Of a stretch of 64,000 bases of DNA, positions 1 through 15,000 are shown in pieces. A program made the position numbers and the translations under genes. The notes under the pieces are model-generated. The model did not search any database and was not told where the DNA came from. It saw only the letters and a list, made by a program, of their open reading frames with translations. Source of the stretch: Rhabdornis inornatus (lineage: Eukaryota > Chordata > Aves > Passeriformes > Rhabdornithidae); the NCBI GenBank assembly GCA_013397075.1, contig VWZS01000187.1:2999083-3063082 (forward strand). Direction: 5' to 3'. Positions within the stretch are counted from its first letter, which is position 1. Each line of letters opens with the position of its first letter.

Positions 1-3000
1 CCTGCAGCTCCTGATAACCGGCACAGAGCAGTTCAACCAAAAGCCAAAGAAAGGGATACAGTTTCTGCAGGAGAAAAACCTTCTTGCTACCCCCATTGAC
101 AACAATGAAGTGGCCAAGTGGTTACGGGAAAATCCTCGGCTGGACAAGAAAATGATTGGGGAATTTGTGAGTGACCGTAAGAACATAGACTTGCTGGAAA
201 GCTTTGTTGGGTGAGTATGCTTCTGTATCTCTTTAGTCAGGAAACAGTGGAAGTTAACAGTTTAGTAATAAAAAAGCAGTAGAATGGTAGTTTCTGGAGG
301 CATTGGATTTCTATCACTTGGTTCTCTCTGTACTGCCTTGCATTAATCCTGTGCATCTCTTGCATGTGGTAACACCTTAGATATATAAAAGTATGATATT
401 CAAGCGCCTTTCCACAGGACCAGTCTCCTTGAAGACTGGAGTGACAATTACATGCATAATAATTTCTAAGATTGTTGACTTTCTTTTATTGTTTTTGGGT
501 GTTTATGGTATATTTCTTTCCTTCTCACCGTCTTCTCTACTGTCTAAGCAAACAAGATTGTAGTTAAGTTTATCCTACCTTTCCCATCCTGTTTCAGCTT
601 CTCATTGCATTTCATTGTTTTTGCAGGACTTTCAGCTTCCAGGGTTTAAGGCTGGATGAAGCTTTGCGACTTTATCTAGAGGCCTTTAGGTTACCAGGAG
701 AGGCACCTGTAATTCAGAGACTCTTAGAAGCCTTCACAGAACACTGGAGGGTATGTACTTGGTGACAGAATGCTCAAAACTGCATTCTTTCTTGCCCGTG
801 TGCTTGCCATGATGGACATGTCAGATCAAATGGCCTATATAACTGTGCTCTGCAAGCAGCAGCTGTTGTTTTGTAGGAGCTGGCAGTGGTAAATAGATTC
901 CTGGGCTGCTTTTTAGAAGCTGGAGCCAGAACCTGGGATTTTTGTTTGTCCCAGAGATGATTCAGTACTGTAGTTAGGAAAATGGCTGTTTTGGTCACTG
1001 ATATCACTGTTCCTGTAGGATTAATTTGTGCATATATTTGCCTTTCAGAAATCAAATGGGTCTCCGTTTGCTAATAGTGATGCCTGCTTTGCCCTGGCCT
1101 ATGCAGTTATTATGCTGAACACTGACCAGCACAACCACAATGTCCGCAAGCAGAATGTCCCAATGACGCTGGAGGTGGGTGTTTCCAGTGCAGGCATCTG
1201 TCTTCTCTGATTTTGAAAACAGTGTAGTACCTCTCTTTATCTCAGTGGCATTGTCTTTTCTCTTTGGCCTTCTTCACTCATATACACAGTAAGCTGGAGT
1301 GCAGGAAGCACCACAGCTAGGTACAATTTTAGAGAGTAGCTGTAGGCAAGAGACAGCCTGAAGAAATAGGAGCTTGCCCGAAAACGTAGCAAATTCAAGG
1401 GGCTTGTGTTTGTGTGAACAGTCTGTATCTTCAGATATAGTAACATGCAGAAGATGGTTGTACTGCTTTGGGCTTCTACAGAGGTCAAGTCATGTGAGTT
1501 GCCAGTGCAGTGGTACAGGCCTGCCATTCTGATGTCCAGCCTCAGCTAAGCACGTGTTGTGTCTCTGCTTCTTCCTTGTGAGCAAAGACAGGAGACCCTG
1601 CACTCTATTCCCACTAAGAATAGCATTTACCTTTGAATTTTGACTCTGCATGTTGAAGAATGCAGGAAAATGTCCTTCTGGCCCCATGAAAAACAAGTAA
1701 AATGCTGATCCTAGCCAAACAATTAAAGTTGGAGGTACTAGGAATTAATGTTGATGTTACTTTTTTCAGGAGTTTCGGAAGAACCTGAAAGGTGTGAATG
1801 GAGGCAAAGACTTTGAACAGGACATCCTGGAAGATATGTATCATGCCATCAAGTAAGACTCAACCTGCCATCTCCATGTATTCAGAGGGCAAAGTAGAGT
1901 TGTTGGGTTGGAGAGTTATCTGGAGAGTATGGAGAGAGGCTCACCAGTCATGTGCCTGTTTGCCTCAGACCAAATTCCAGCTCTGTGTGGGGCTGTGGTA
2001 AACAAGCCTGTCACAGCAATTACACTTGGATTTGTATCTTGGATTTTTGCCATGGTAGTTTAATCCAGATCTTAAAATAAATTTTAAAAGTATGTTATTT
2101 CTGTGAATATGGAAAATAATGGCTGAACAAGACCAGGACATGTGAAATGCTATATCTAAGAAGGCTCTGTTCTCCAGACCAGACCTTAAGACTTTTTTAG
2201 AACTTTTTATGTGGTTCAAGAGATAATCTCATCCCCAGGGCAGCACTTATGCCCTGATACAATGTGTCCAACTCTCTGTTTAATATATTCTTCTTTTGAG
2301 CTGTCTTCATGCGAGGCTGCTGTCTGCACCAGCCTCTTCTGCTATCCCTGGAGCTCTTGGCACACAGAGCAGTATTTGAGGGGAGTTCTGGTGGCTGAGG
2401 CTCTTTAGTGCACAAGCTGGCTTTGGGTAGGAAGCTTTAATAATAGCTCAAAAATCAGTAAATTGATAACTCCAGGCCTAGCCAATTTGAAGCTGAGAGG
2501 ATTAAATCTCTGAGGAGGCAGGATGTGACTGAGTCTCAGCTGATTTCTATCTGCAATGGCAGGCAGTAGCTGATGCTGGAAGCAGGGCAGTGTGATTAGG
2601 CTGACCCTATCTTTTGAGGATAGGTGGGGTGATGCCTGTACTGAATATCTGGAAGTTCAAGACATAGCTCTACCTTTCAAACAGAGCTCTAGTTTTGATT
2701 GGCCTCTCTCCCCAGAAGATGTTCTTAGTATTTTGAATAGTACACTGAGCATATACATATATCTTTGTTATCCAGAACCTATATCCCAGTCTATTTCCCT
2801 TTTTTTTTAATTTCAGCAGATATTTCAGCTTTTTCAGTATGTTCTATGATTAGAATAATTGATGTATCATTTCAGTATTGCTCTACCTCAGATAGATTGC
2901 TCCAGTGTCATAGTTGAGATTGAGGAACTATTTGTTTATTTGTCATAGTTGAGATTGAGGAACTACTTGTTTATTTGTATTATCAGGGGAAAAAATAATG

Positions 3001-6000
3001 CTGCAATCTGTATGAAGTAGTGTGTAATCTCTTCAGGGTCTTAGAATTTCACTTTTGACCACATTTTCATTTCCTGAAACCTTCCAAGTAAACCCATTCC
3101 CTTGGTTCTGTTAATTTCAATCATGTATGAAATTTTAGAAATAATGCACTGTTTACTGCAAACTTACTTTCCTATATTATCCCAGTAATAACAGCTCTTG
3201 TCAAAATATGCCAGCACCTGAAACTGAGAAGAGCTTATTTCTTATGCATAAATCAGGAGCAATTTTTGTAGTTGTTAGTGCATAAAAATTGCCTCTTTGG
3301 CAATTCAAGTATGTTATTTTTTTATTGTTGCAGAAAGAACTCTTCAGATTGGCTGTAATCTGCTATTCTTAGTGGCTTTGAGGCTCTTGTTCACTTAGTT
3401 GGTCATTTGCAGAGGATTTTCTCTTGTCCATTGATACCCAAGTCTAGGGAGCGTGCATTTAGGCTTTATATGTTTTAGTCTAGGATTGCCAGCAGTACGT
3501 GGCATTAATGAAAATTGTTTTACTACTGTATAGCTTCATCCAAGTTAGAGTAAGGAGCTGTCCTACCCTGGTTATAAATGACACATCATACTTTTGGTTT
3601 CTTGTTGTATTTTTAATTTTATACTACTTTCCTTTCTAATATTTCATTTTGGCATAATATGAATATTTCCATTATTCTTATGCAAAGATAGTCTTGCCTA
3701 CTGATGACTGCAGCAATGTAACTATTTAATTTAAAATGAAAATAATGATATGAATAGAGCACTCTTAACAGGTTAAGAGCTGAATGGAGGTTGAAGCTTT
3801 GCCAGTGTGCTGTCCAGAACTTCCCATCGTTTAATGGCAATATGTATTGTGTTTTGCACTTGTAGCAGTAGGTACCTGCTTCTTCAGTACTGACCTTACA
3901 CAGTTGCTGGTATGTGATTCTGAGAACCACCAGACTTTATATTCAGGATATCTAAGAAGGGCAGGTGAAGCAGGAAGGCCTAGGAAAACAGAATGTTTCA
4001 GGAGCTGGCAAAATCATTCCAGAATAGGTATTGCTTAGCTCTGGGACTACGTAATGAAAGACACTGTGTAAATGTTAGGTTTGGCTCAGAATGAAAAATT
4101 CAATCTTTCCACTTTCCTCCCTTGTAGAAATGATGAGATAGTGATGCCAGAAGAGCAGACGGGTCTGGTGAAGGAAAACTATATCTGGAATGTCCTGCTG
4201 CATCGTGGTGCCACTGATGAGGGAATATTTCTCCATGTGCCTCCTGGAAGCTATGACCATGACCTCTTCACCATGACATGGGGGCCCACCATTGCAGCAC
4301 TTTCTTATGTTTTTGACAAGAGCTTAGAGGAAACAATAATCCAGAAGGCTATCTCTGGTTTCAGGTAACTTTTACCTTCATAAAGACCCAGAAGAGTAAA
4401 AGCGGGACCACTGGCTCCTGTTTATCTGCTAGAGAGACATGACAGTAAATATCAAATGTTGCTTTTCCTAGCAACTGAAAAGCCCTATTTTATGACCTAC
4501 AATCATCTAGTGTTCTGTCATTTGTATCAGTTCATCCCATCTTGGCCTCTCTGGCTTGCCAGTCACTGTTTAGCTTGACTTCTGTGTTGTAATAAACTAA
4601 AATGCCCAGGGTACCTATTTTTAAACTCCAACTTGGTTACATTTAAAGGACATACTGACACAGCTAGGCTGTTTAGAAGTGAGAGGGAAAAGTCACTCAG
4701 CTTGCACAGTGATGCCGACGAAAATCTCCATGTAGGAATAAAACCTTTCATATGTATGAGTCCATAGCTGTGGCTGAATGGGATGAGGGATCTTTTTTTT
4801 TCTTTCCCAGATATCCAGTAGTCAAAAAACTTGCTATCTGTGAGCAACTCTATTGGAATGATCTTTGGTCGTGCTTTAAGCATAGTTTTAAAGCTTTGTC
4901 TATACACTGTTGTAGCTATGATGTCTTGGAAACTGGACTTCAACACTACCACCAATCTCAGCAACTCTCTTAGGACAAGAGGTTGGATATAATGCCCAGG
5001 TGCACGTGGTCTGTCTGTTTAGACTAATTTCTTTAAATTGATCCTTGTATCGGCCTAGACAAATATCGGTATGTATGGATAAGGATTGAGCTTATTTAAG
5101 CAATAATAGTAGATGTCTATATATAAGCATTCATTATGAATGAGTGGAGAGGAAGGTCTAAAATGTCGACAGAGAGGGTCTCAGATTTGCTAGACAGACT
5201 TATCTGTACTGGCTTAGTACATTATTTTATGTTTTCTTCTTTTACCAGGAAATGTGCAATGATTTCTGCTCACTATGGCCTTAGCGATGTGTTTGACAAT
5301 CTCATAATTTCTCTCTGCAAGTTTACAGCTCTCAGCAGTGAGGTAAGTTTGCAAAGAGGGGAAAGAAGCATGACTTCTACTACACTGGAGCTCTCTTTGT
5401 CTGTTAAGCAGCAATATTTGCTTGTTTGAGTTATCATTGTATCTGTAGGTATCTATCAGCCCCTGCCCAGAATTTTCTGGAGGAAGTAATGGGAAATGTG
5501 TAGTGAAGTTGGACTACCATAGGACAGGTTCAAATATGCAAATTTTCTTTTACTCACAAGTGTCAGTTTGTACAGAACAGAATGCCTTTATGTAGAATTA
5601 TTTTTCACCTATTTGATCTGAAGAAACTTAGATCGCCCTGTGATCCCAAAGCAAGTTCATACATTTTGGATATTGACTGTTCAATTACAGGGTTTATGCA
5701 GTGCCAAGGGGAGCTGTTTTGTGAGATGTACTTCCAAACAGGAGCTATGTAGATGCACAGCAGAAGCGTAGAGGGGTTAGAAAAACAAATGCTTTGAATT
5801 GTCGGTTGGGGTGTGGAGTCTGGTAATAAGATCAGCTGTTAGCCTCACATTTGGCAGGCCGTGAAGACTCTTTGGGGTGTACTGTGAGAATAAATTCAAG
5901 GTGCTGTGGTTAGTGTAAGCTTTATTGCCCGAATCTATTTGTGCGTTACAACATCCGCCTGTTTTTCCCCCAAAGTGTTTGATAGACAGTGTGTGGCAGA

Positions 6001-9000
6001 CCATGCTATGTACTAAGGAGTAGTTGACAGCAATTCCTGTAAAGGGTCAGAACTCCCAAAGGATCTCACAGTACTGTTCTCAGAACCACTGCAAGACCCA
6101 CAGTGAGCAGAACAGAAATGCCACACATAGAGGAAAGGGAAACAAGATGATTCAAGGCTGAAAGCATGGGAGTAAAAAGGCCAAGACAGGTGAATTTTTT
6201 AAAAGATGAAGAAATCCCAAGCAGAGGGTTTGCTTTAGATTCCCTCTTCCTCCACAGCTCACAACAGTAAAGATGTAGTATTTGATCATCCTCAGGCACA
6301 CCAGACCTCAAGACTATCAAGAGGTAACACAAGCAGAGGAATGTATGCCATGAAACAGTTTGACACAGATTTACACAGCAGAAGCAACTAAACTAGACTA
6401 AGCCCTCAGATGCACCAGTTATTGCCAGCTGCATCCCATCTAGTTGTGAGACTGGAATCTGGAGCAGTCTGAGGTCTGAGTTAATTAAGCAAGCATGTCT
6501 TTTGGTGATGACATAGAATCAGGGACTTCTGGATTTGAAGAAGGCAGAGTTCTTATCTTTAGCCAGATTCCAAATATATTGATTACCTTCTGCTGTCCTA
6601 GATTCCTGTAAAGCTTGGAGACAGTAGTGGAATAGGACAACTGAACAAATATTTAAGTCTCTGGAGGAAGGAGAGAAGGAGGGGCTGTCTTCAGATGACT
6701 GAAGAGTCAAAGCAGGAATCTGCTCCATGCACTGCAATTGCCATGTGTGGCCACTTTGAAAGAAGGATAGTGGAAAGGAACATGAAGGGGCTTTGAATGA
6801 TTAGGAAGAATGAGTGCCCCACTTCATGATCCATAGTTAAGACTCATACTGACTCAGTATGTAAGTAGTAGCAAAACCTGTGTGTTTGTGGTTTTCAGTA
6901 ATGTGGCTTCTTGCCACAGAGCAAAATCATGTGTGTTGCTGTTTGCACCCTGACACTTCAGAAATATATGTATTCATGTAGTTTCCCCATAGCAATGGTG
7001 GAAAAAACCCAAATTGCTTGTTGCATTTCTGCCAGATTTCAGATTGGCACTTCTAATGGAGTTTGCTAAATCAAAGACCCGTTTTTATAACAGTTTTGCC
7101 ATCAGTTTGGCTGAAGCAACAGATATTTTTTCTGAACTTCAAGTCTGAGGTAGGATACATTGACTCCTTCAATCCCTTGTCTTCTTGATGAGGGGGTAAG
7201 TATGGATTTTGTCCACATAAACAAGAGAATGGCAAAGCCCATCTCTTCTCAAAAGGAAGATTGCAATGACCTCAAGTACTGCACAATCATGGAGCATCTT
7301 ACACTGTTTGATATTAGTTCACATGGCTGTTGGCTTTTTTCTTGTTTTGGCAGCATATGCTTGGTTGGTTTCAATGACTTCACACACTTTTTGTATTTTG
7401 AAAAGCTGTGAGTGCATTGAAGAGATTATGAGGATTTGAGATCCAGCAATCATTGGTGGAGACTCTACATTATGATTGAATTACTTTGAATCTTGCTGTT
7501 AGGTAGTGATAGGAGTAATTTTGCAAGTCAGTAATGGTTTTAGCCATAGTTTCCTTCTCTAACAGAGTGGCAGAGTAATTGCTGCTTCCAGAGGAGATAA
7601 TCTACTTTCTGTGGAAGGCTTTGAGCCTGAGCTGAGTTCCTGTAGCAGGATAAATTAGTGGGTTTTCAGCAAGCACTTTCAAAATGTTCCGAGTTGTCAT
7701 TCTTGGGGAGTTTATATTTAGGTAGTTCAATGATTCAGCTTGTGTCAGGTAAGCTACTTTGTACTTGTTTTTGTCCGAAGTGAATGTGAGCTGTTATCTT
7801 TCCCATAATCAGTTTTCAAGCATCTGCCCTAATTTCTGTTGAAAAGAAAACATCTCTTTCTGACTGATTGCCACCGCCTCTTCTTTCCTGCAGTCTATTG
7901 AGAACCTGCCCACTGTTTTTGGAAGTAATCCCAAGGCCCATATTGCAGCAAAGACAGTGTTTCACTTGGCCCATCGCCATGGTGACATTCTGCGAGAGGG
8001 CTGGAAAAACATAATGGAGGCCATGCTACAGCTTTTCCGAGCGGAGCTGCTGCCCAAGGCCATGGTGGAGGTAAGAATTAGCTGGCTGGTGGATAACTGA
8101 AAAGTTAGGGGAGTGGGAAGCTGGCTTTCCATAGAGCCAGTTCCAAAAGTAGGAGAGCTCTCTTGTGAAGGCCTGGCTTTGGTAAAGTGTGTACAGAACT
8201 TGGAAGGCTGTGAAGGGTATAGTGTTCAAGTTACGTGCAGCTTCTTTTGTAGCTTGTTTCATTTTTTCTCATTTTATTTCTTGTTAAATTTGAGGAATTT
8301 CAGTATTTATTTTATTTGAACGGATTTTTAATGTTGTGCAGAAGAGGGTCATACTTATAGGAATGAAGTATTAGGGCACTGCATTAGTGTTACCAGCTGA
8401 GAGTGACACTTTACTGACAGGAGAGTGGGGTGAAGAGCTGGGTTTGACTGCACACATATGGGCTGTTTGGTGTAGTGTTTCATCACCAAGAGAAATATAA
8501 TGGGGCTGGGGAGGAAGGCTATAAAGAAGTGGACAATTAGTTGTATGCATGCCCTGGTCTGTGTTCCAGGTTGAAGACTTTGTGGATCCTAATGGCAAAA
8601 TCTATCTGCAGCGTGAGGAGACACCATCCAACCGGTGAGTGGCATAGATGTCCCAGGCAGTCTTTTCTGTGCCAAGGTTGGAGAATAACATGATTTCTTG
8701 TTTTCTTACTGATGCTGGTGTCTTCTGATTTGCAGTGGTGAATCAACAGTACTGAGTTTTGTTAGCTGGCTCACTCTCAGTGGGACAGAGCAATCTGGTA
8801 TGAGAGGGCCATCTACAGAAACACAGGAGGCAAAGCGAGCGGCTTTGGAATGCATAAAGGTAACCAATAGGCTGTAGAAGAACCTGTTTTTTTCCTTGGT
8901 GACAATACTATGTGGGTAACAGGCAACAGAAGCATAAATACGCATGCTGCTTGGCAGTATTGCAGGTAACACGAGACTTGAGAACGGAAAGAATCTACAG

Positions 9001-12000
9001 AGGAGCATATCTGGATTGACAGCTAAACGGTCTTTTGTGCTGCTGTGCACAAAGGTACTAACACATCAAAACAGGAATGATTCCTCAGGCTGGAATCTGC
9101 CCTGAGCATCACAGTCCTATATTTAAAGACAAATTAATGAATTCTCAAACAACGAATCTTTTCCAAGACAGTGTAAAGGTATATGGTGCCAACAAAATCT
9201 GAACCTGGGGTTTGACCACTGTGTGGCCAGAGGAGTTACCTGATAAAATCTGTCTAGCATAGATCAGATCTGTTAAAAGTAATTGATGTTAAAGAGTGAA
9301 CTAGTTGGAAGTTTTCCTCCAGATAATAACAACTATCTGTGTCTTTCCTGTGAACATGATGTCTTTCTGGAGGATCTGTTTGTATGCCTTCCACAACCCC
9401 CAGATGCACAGTTGTCTTTTCTGTATTTTGCAGCAATGTGATCCTGAGAAGCTGATCACAGAAAGCAAGTTTCTCCAGCTTGAATCCCTCCAGGAGCTCA
9501 TGAAGGTGAGAGAGATATTAGGCAAGGGAGTGGACGGTAGTGGAGCAAATGTACTCACTTAACTCGTCTGTCCTTAGAGGAGGTCTTGGAACTATTTGGG
9601 ATGTGAAACTAGTCTTTAGTTCACCTGTTAAAAGTAACTTCTGTGCTGGCAGACACAAATAGCTCTGGTAGTAGAAAAAACCATTGAATTGTGGAATGCG
9701 TTCTAAAAGCCTTGACAACTCCTGGCGAGTGTTTGAAAGGATTTGTAGTTCTGTGTCAGAACTACATATTTCAAGTGTGCTGTGTACCTAATGAGAGGAT
9801 TCTAAAAGGCCACTTTAGAGGGAAGAGCTGTACAAGAAATATTTGACAGTGTGTCCCTAAGTAGTATGGTACCTGGCTGCTGTGGGAGATATAATAAGGC
9901 TGGACTGGACTCATTAGCCTTTGGGCTAGAGAAGCTCATCTCCCTGGGGCAGTGTCATCTCAGTTCCAGGGGAACATTGTGCTCCTACTCTGATTATGTC
10001 AGGAATTCTCCCTTCATATACAAGCTGATGGCTTGAAAAGAATAACTCCAGTATTTGTAGTAATTCTTAGTAATTTGTAGTCATGCTTTTTCTATACTTT
10101 ACATATTACTAGCAGGAAACTGCTGGATATCAGTTCCTCTTCATCTGAGACACTTTGTCAGAGTTTAACATCTTTTAAGTTCACATTGCATTTTGCATAA
10201 TAAAACCAATTTATTTTTCCCATAGATTTAGCTTGACCTCTAAGCAATGCCTTTGGCTGTGCATGACCTCATTAGGCAGTGGAGTACAGTTTTGGCCCGA
10301 CTCAAAGCAATTCTGTTGGTTCCCCATTTTTGGGAGCTTGTGATTCATAAAAATATCATGACTCTTCCAGGCTCTAATCTCTGTGACTCCTGATGAGGAG
10401 ACATATGATGAAGAAGATGCAGCCTTCTGCTTGGAGATGCTTCTGCGGATTGTTCTAGAGAATAGGTATGACGTTGAAATACTTACACGTTCACTATAAT
10501 GTCCCTGCTTTACTGCAGCTGCTGCCTGGGTCCCGGGAATGAGTTCCTTATGTCTGTGATTTGCCAGCTGAAGCAACATGTGGCTGTAATTTCAGGGCTT
10601 CTTAACAATTCCACTCTAGCATATGCAAACAGAAAGGCTATTAGCTCATGAATTAGTGCTTGATATCCTGAAATCTGGAGAGTATAAACTAAATTCCAGA
10701 GGGAGAATTCTCCCACCTGATTGCTTTGCAAGTAATGAGTAAGAAGTTTGATGGTTTTGTTGTTTCTATGTGTCCTTGTATCTCCCAACTGGAATTTTTC
10801 ATTGAAGTTAATAAATAATGAATTGTCTGGAGCTGTGGGAGAGGTTGCTGGATCCTGCTTTCTCATGTCCTTTCATTCTACCCTTTCCCTCCTTCTTGTT
10901 GTGGCTAGGGACCGTGTGACCTGTGTCTGGCAAACTGTCAGAGACCACCTTTATCATCTGTGTGTCCATGCAATGGAGTTCTGCTTCTTGGTGGAGAGGG
11001 CAGTGGTGGGGCTGCTGAGGCTGGCCATTCGTCTGCTCCGTCGAGATGAGATCAGTGCACAGGTAAGGGAGTTTTGAAAGGCGGTTACTGGGGTTTTGTG
11101 GCTTATACCCAGTGACACAGGAAACCAGTTGCTGTTGGATGGACCCATATTTAACCTGTTTGTGCTGCAGGCAACAACAAAGAGCAGTTGTAACTAGCTC
11201 TAGCAGATGAAGGAGTACATTGCTAGAGAATGGAGAATAAGTAATAGGGTCTGTTATTCTTGTCTCCTTCTCTGGCCAGGTTCTCCTCTCATTACGTATC
11301 TTGCTTATGATGAAGCCAAATGTGCTGTCCAGAGTTAGCCATGAGGTTGCCTATGGTCTCCATGAGCTCCTGAAGACCAATGCTGCCAACATTCACTCTG
11401 GGGATGACTGGTACACGCTCTTCACCCTCCTGGAGTGCATCGGGTCTGGGGTGAAGCCGCCTGCAGCCCTGCAGGTTACAGCGAGGGCAGATAACGACAC
11501 AGGTAAGACAGGCCAGCTTTTGCTAGGAAATCTGATGCCTGCCTGCCAGATAAGCAGCTGCTTCCTCAAGCTTTTCAATTAGCAAAGGGGACTTCAAGAA
11601 AACAAAGCTGATATTAAACTACATTAGCAAGATTAAAGACCAGCACCTGCTGTTCACTCCTCATGGTCTGTTCCTGTGTCTATTCTGCCATCTCTTCCTA
11701 CTCAGTGAGCAGCAATCCAGGTGCTAGTCCCTGGGGGCAGTGGGAGGAAAACTGATATTAGTTCTGGCAGCTGTAGGAGGTCTTTGCTCTATCCAAGGAG
11801 CATTTTCTGCTGGTTGTGGTTTGGTGCCATGGGTACTGTAATCTCTTATCTGGGCATGTAATGTAAACCCAGCTGCTGTTCCTGTCATACTTGCTTCTTT
11901 TATGGGACTGACTCTTTTCTGTCCCCATTTTAAGGTTCTCATAAAAGGAGTTGTTCTTTGAAACTATATTTCCAGATCCATTTGTAATAGTCCCTGAACC

Positions 12001-15000
12001 ATTCCCACAAGACCAATGCACTATTTCTCATTTCTCTTGACTGTGTTAGAAAAGGCAGTCTTTTCAGCAAATTGTTCCATTTTGCTTTAGCCAGCTGTCG
12101 GTATGTTTGAAGCTGATGTCTTCAGACTTCTAAAGCAAAGAGCAATAAAGAACTTTTCCATAAGAAAAGTCCTTTTGTTGTTCTCTTTGCTTTTCTAGAA
12201 CTTCTTTGATAGGTCCTGATGCTTTGTGCTAGACAGATGGGAGAAGCATGATTTTTTAAAACACTTACGGACTTTGCCCTCTGGATTAATGCTGAGCTGT
12301 CTCATCTCTCTCCTTTCTTTTTTCTTTTTTTTTAATTATTGCTGCTTCTATCTTTGCTGATAGAGCGAACTGCTTTGACTTGGCACCTTGCACATCAAAA
12401 CATTAGTTCTCTGCCTCCTTCTGAAAATGTTGGTGCACTCGGTTCACAGCAAGTCTGTCTGCTGATGAGTTTCTAGATGGTGTTGAACAATGGAGAAAAT
12501 GAGTTTTTACTTCTAAATAACATATCAGTAAGTTAAATTTGTCCCTTGCAAGGAACTCTCTCTTGGGACATGTGAAATTTAAGGTTATCCTAAATGTCAG
12601 GGCAGGTAGATCTGACAGGTGTAGAACATACTAATAACCGCTTGTGGTCCTGGTTGATGCTGATCTGACTGATCTGGATTGCTTCTCCCTTGTCCACAGC
12701 TAGTCTTGCAAGTTCTTGACTTGGCTTTGATCTAAACCCCTTTTTGTCTTAAAGGTGCTCAATCAGACAGCGAGGTGTCCTCCTCCTATCATCCAAGTGA
12801 CACGAGCCTGGACCGCGGCTACACCTCTGACTCCGAGGTGTACACGGACCACGGGAAGCCAGGCAAGATGCATCGCTCCATCACAGATGTGGATGTCATG
12901 AACAGTGGCTGGCTAGTGGTGAGTAGCCAGTGGGCTTCTGGTGCCCAAAGAACACTACTCCTATCATGGTTGTGAGCAGAGAGTGTGGTAGTGAGAGAGA
13001 GAATAAGACAGTAGAAAAGAGAGCTAAGATGAGCTGATAATGTAAAGGCAGGATGGGAAGAGACACAGATGGAAAGGAGAAAGCTTTGAAGCAAATGAGG
13101 AAGAAAGGGAAATGGACCATACAGAAACATTATCTTTTGGCTTCTGAAGAAAAGCCCTTTCAGTGTGTGCATGAGATGCTTCTTGTTATGCTACCCTGCT
13201 CCTGCTTACCCAATTGCTGTGGCCTGCAGGTGGGGAAAGATGACATCGACAACTCCAGATCCACTGCTGGGCTCAGCAGGCTGGGTCCATCACCTCTCGT
13301 CAACCAGTACAGCCTGACAGTGGGGCTGGATTTGGGCCCACATGACACAAAGTCTCTCATGAAATGTGTCGAGTCTCTGTCCTTCATCGTGCGAGATGCT
13401 GCCCATGTTACACCGGAGAACTTTGAGCTCTGTGTCAAAACAATACGTATCTTCGTGGAGGCCAGCTTGAATGGGGGTAAGATGGCCCTTCACTTGCCAA
13501 CCAGGATTTGGCTTGGGGTGGCCAGCTGGCAAGCAGTGTGAAGTATACTGTCATGGAATGAGTCCCCAACCCAAAGAAAATGGTCTACCAGGAGAAAAGT
13601 GTCCTGTCTCCTGCTAGCAGCAGGTACCTTATTCTTATCCCCCTCCCTGGGATGGAGGGGAGTTCTGGAGTTGATGTGGAGAGAGCAGTATCAGCTCTTG
13701 CAGAAAGTTGTTCCCAAGGGGCACTGAGTCCCCTCCAAGCTGTAGTGGTCATTTCAGAGGACAGGGCCCGTTGCTTGGGATACCAAAAGGTGGATGCCCT
13801 GTGTGTTGCAAAGCAGAACATTTTGTAGTGGAGTGTTGAATATGGAATGCTGTTGTCTTTTATGTTCTAGGCTACAAGTCCCAGGAGAAGAGGGGTAAGA
13901 GCCACAGGTATGACAGTAAATCCAGTCGGTTAAAAAAAAAGCCAAAAGACAGCTCCACACGGCGATCCCGGGTCTTGAGCCAGCACCAGGCGCACACACA
14001 CAGTGATGAGGATGAGGACGAGAGCATCCCTGCCAGCTACCACACTGTGTCTTTACAGGTTAGTCAGGACGTAAGTATAGCAAGGATTTCCTCCTCTCCT
14101 TTCCCATTCTTAGGGCCTAGCTAGGTAATCACTGGAATTCTTTATGGGGTAAGGGAGGGCTGCATCCTGGGTAAGTGCGCACTGGAGGGCAGAGTGTGTC
14201 TGTGGGGGCAGTACGTGGTTTGCAGTGAAAGAGGAAGGCTGCAGTTTGTTCTGGCAAAAGCAGAATAGCAATGGAGAGGTTGGTCCTCTGAAAAGCAAGG
14301 AGGAGGTCTGAAGTTATGACTCACTGTAGTATGTAAAATGGATTAAGATCATTTAGAGACATGAGGTTCCTGTAGGATTAGCAAGGAGTCTGACAGGGCA
14401 TCTGAGCTTGAGGAAAGTGGAAAGCCCTGTTGGCTGAGGCACTGGAATTTCAAATACAGAGGACTGGGCTAAGGGAGTAGTTTCTCCCCAGCTGGTACTT
14501 CAAAAGTGTGAAGGCACAGGCCTGCTGCCTGCCAGGATGTTGGGTCTCAGTTCAGTAGTAAACTCACTAGAGTGCTATCACGTGCCCATAAAGGCAAGGG
14601 AACTTTGCATGTGCTTCACATGCCTTTTTTGTTACGAAAAAAAGTTGCACAGTTGTTCTGGACAGCATAACTGAATCACTGGGTTTATCCCTCGCCTGGG
14701 AGAATAAATGCTCTGTGCCAGGAAAGAGCCCATTCTTCTTTTGGACAGGACTGGAATGGTGTTCCTCAAAGATGGGATTGACGTGACTACATCTTGTTGA
14801 AGATGCCTGGCACTTGACTACTTAAGGAGGGCACAGACAGCAGGGCCTGATACCATCTCTATAACTGTGCATGACTGTGTATATACAGAAAGCAGGCTGG
14901 AGTAACCTGAGCCTTTTAGCCTCGTTTGGAGAACAGCAGAGATCAGAGTTGCTTCAAAATTTAAAGTCCTGTGTGTTTCTTACTGTGCCATGTACTTGCA

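Larger units (their letters stand above)
1..4160 (+). other. GBF1: GBF1 Sec7 catalytic domain (exons 1-210 to the start of 4128-4364)
   Basis: The Sec7 domain is encoded by the first four exons and the start of the fifth. The first codons, starting at base 2, read LQLLITGTEQFNQKPKKGIQ, the Sec7 entry. The glutamic finger is the Glu of the GEAP motif at 700-702 (E794 in human GBF1). The following Ala at 703-705 and the Met of VIMLNTDQ at 1112-1114 correspond to human A795 and M832, positions known to govern brefeldin A sensitivity; both are the drug-sensitive type. The domain's end is approximate. Confidence 0.92.
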
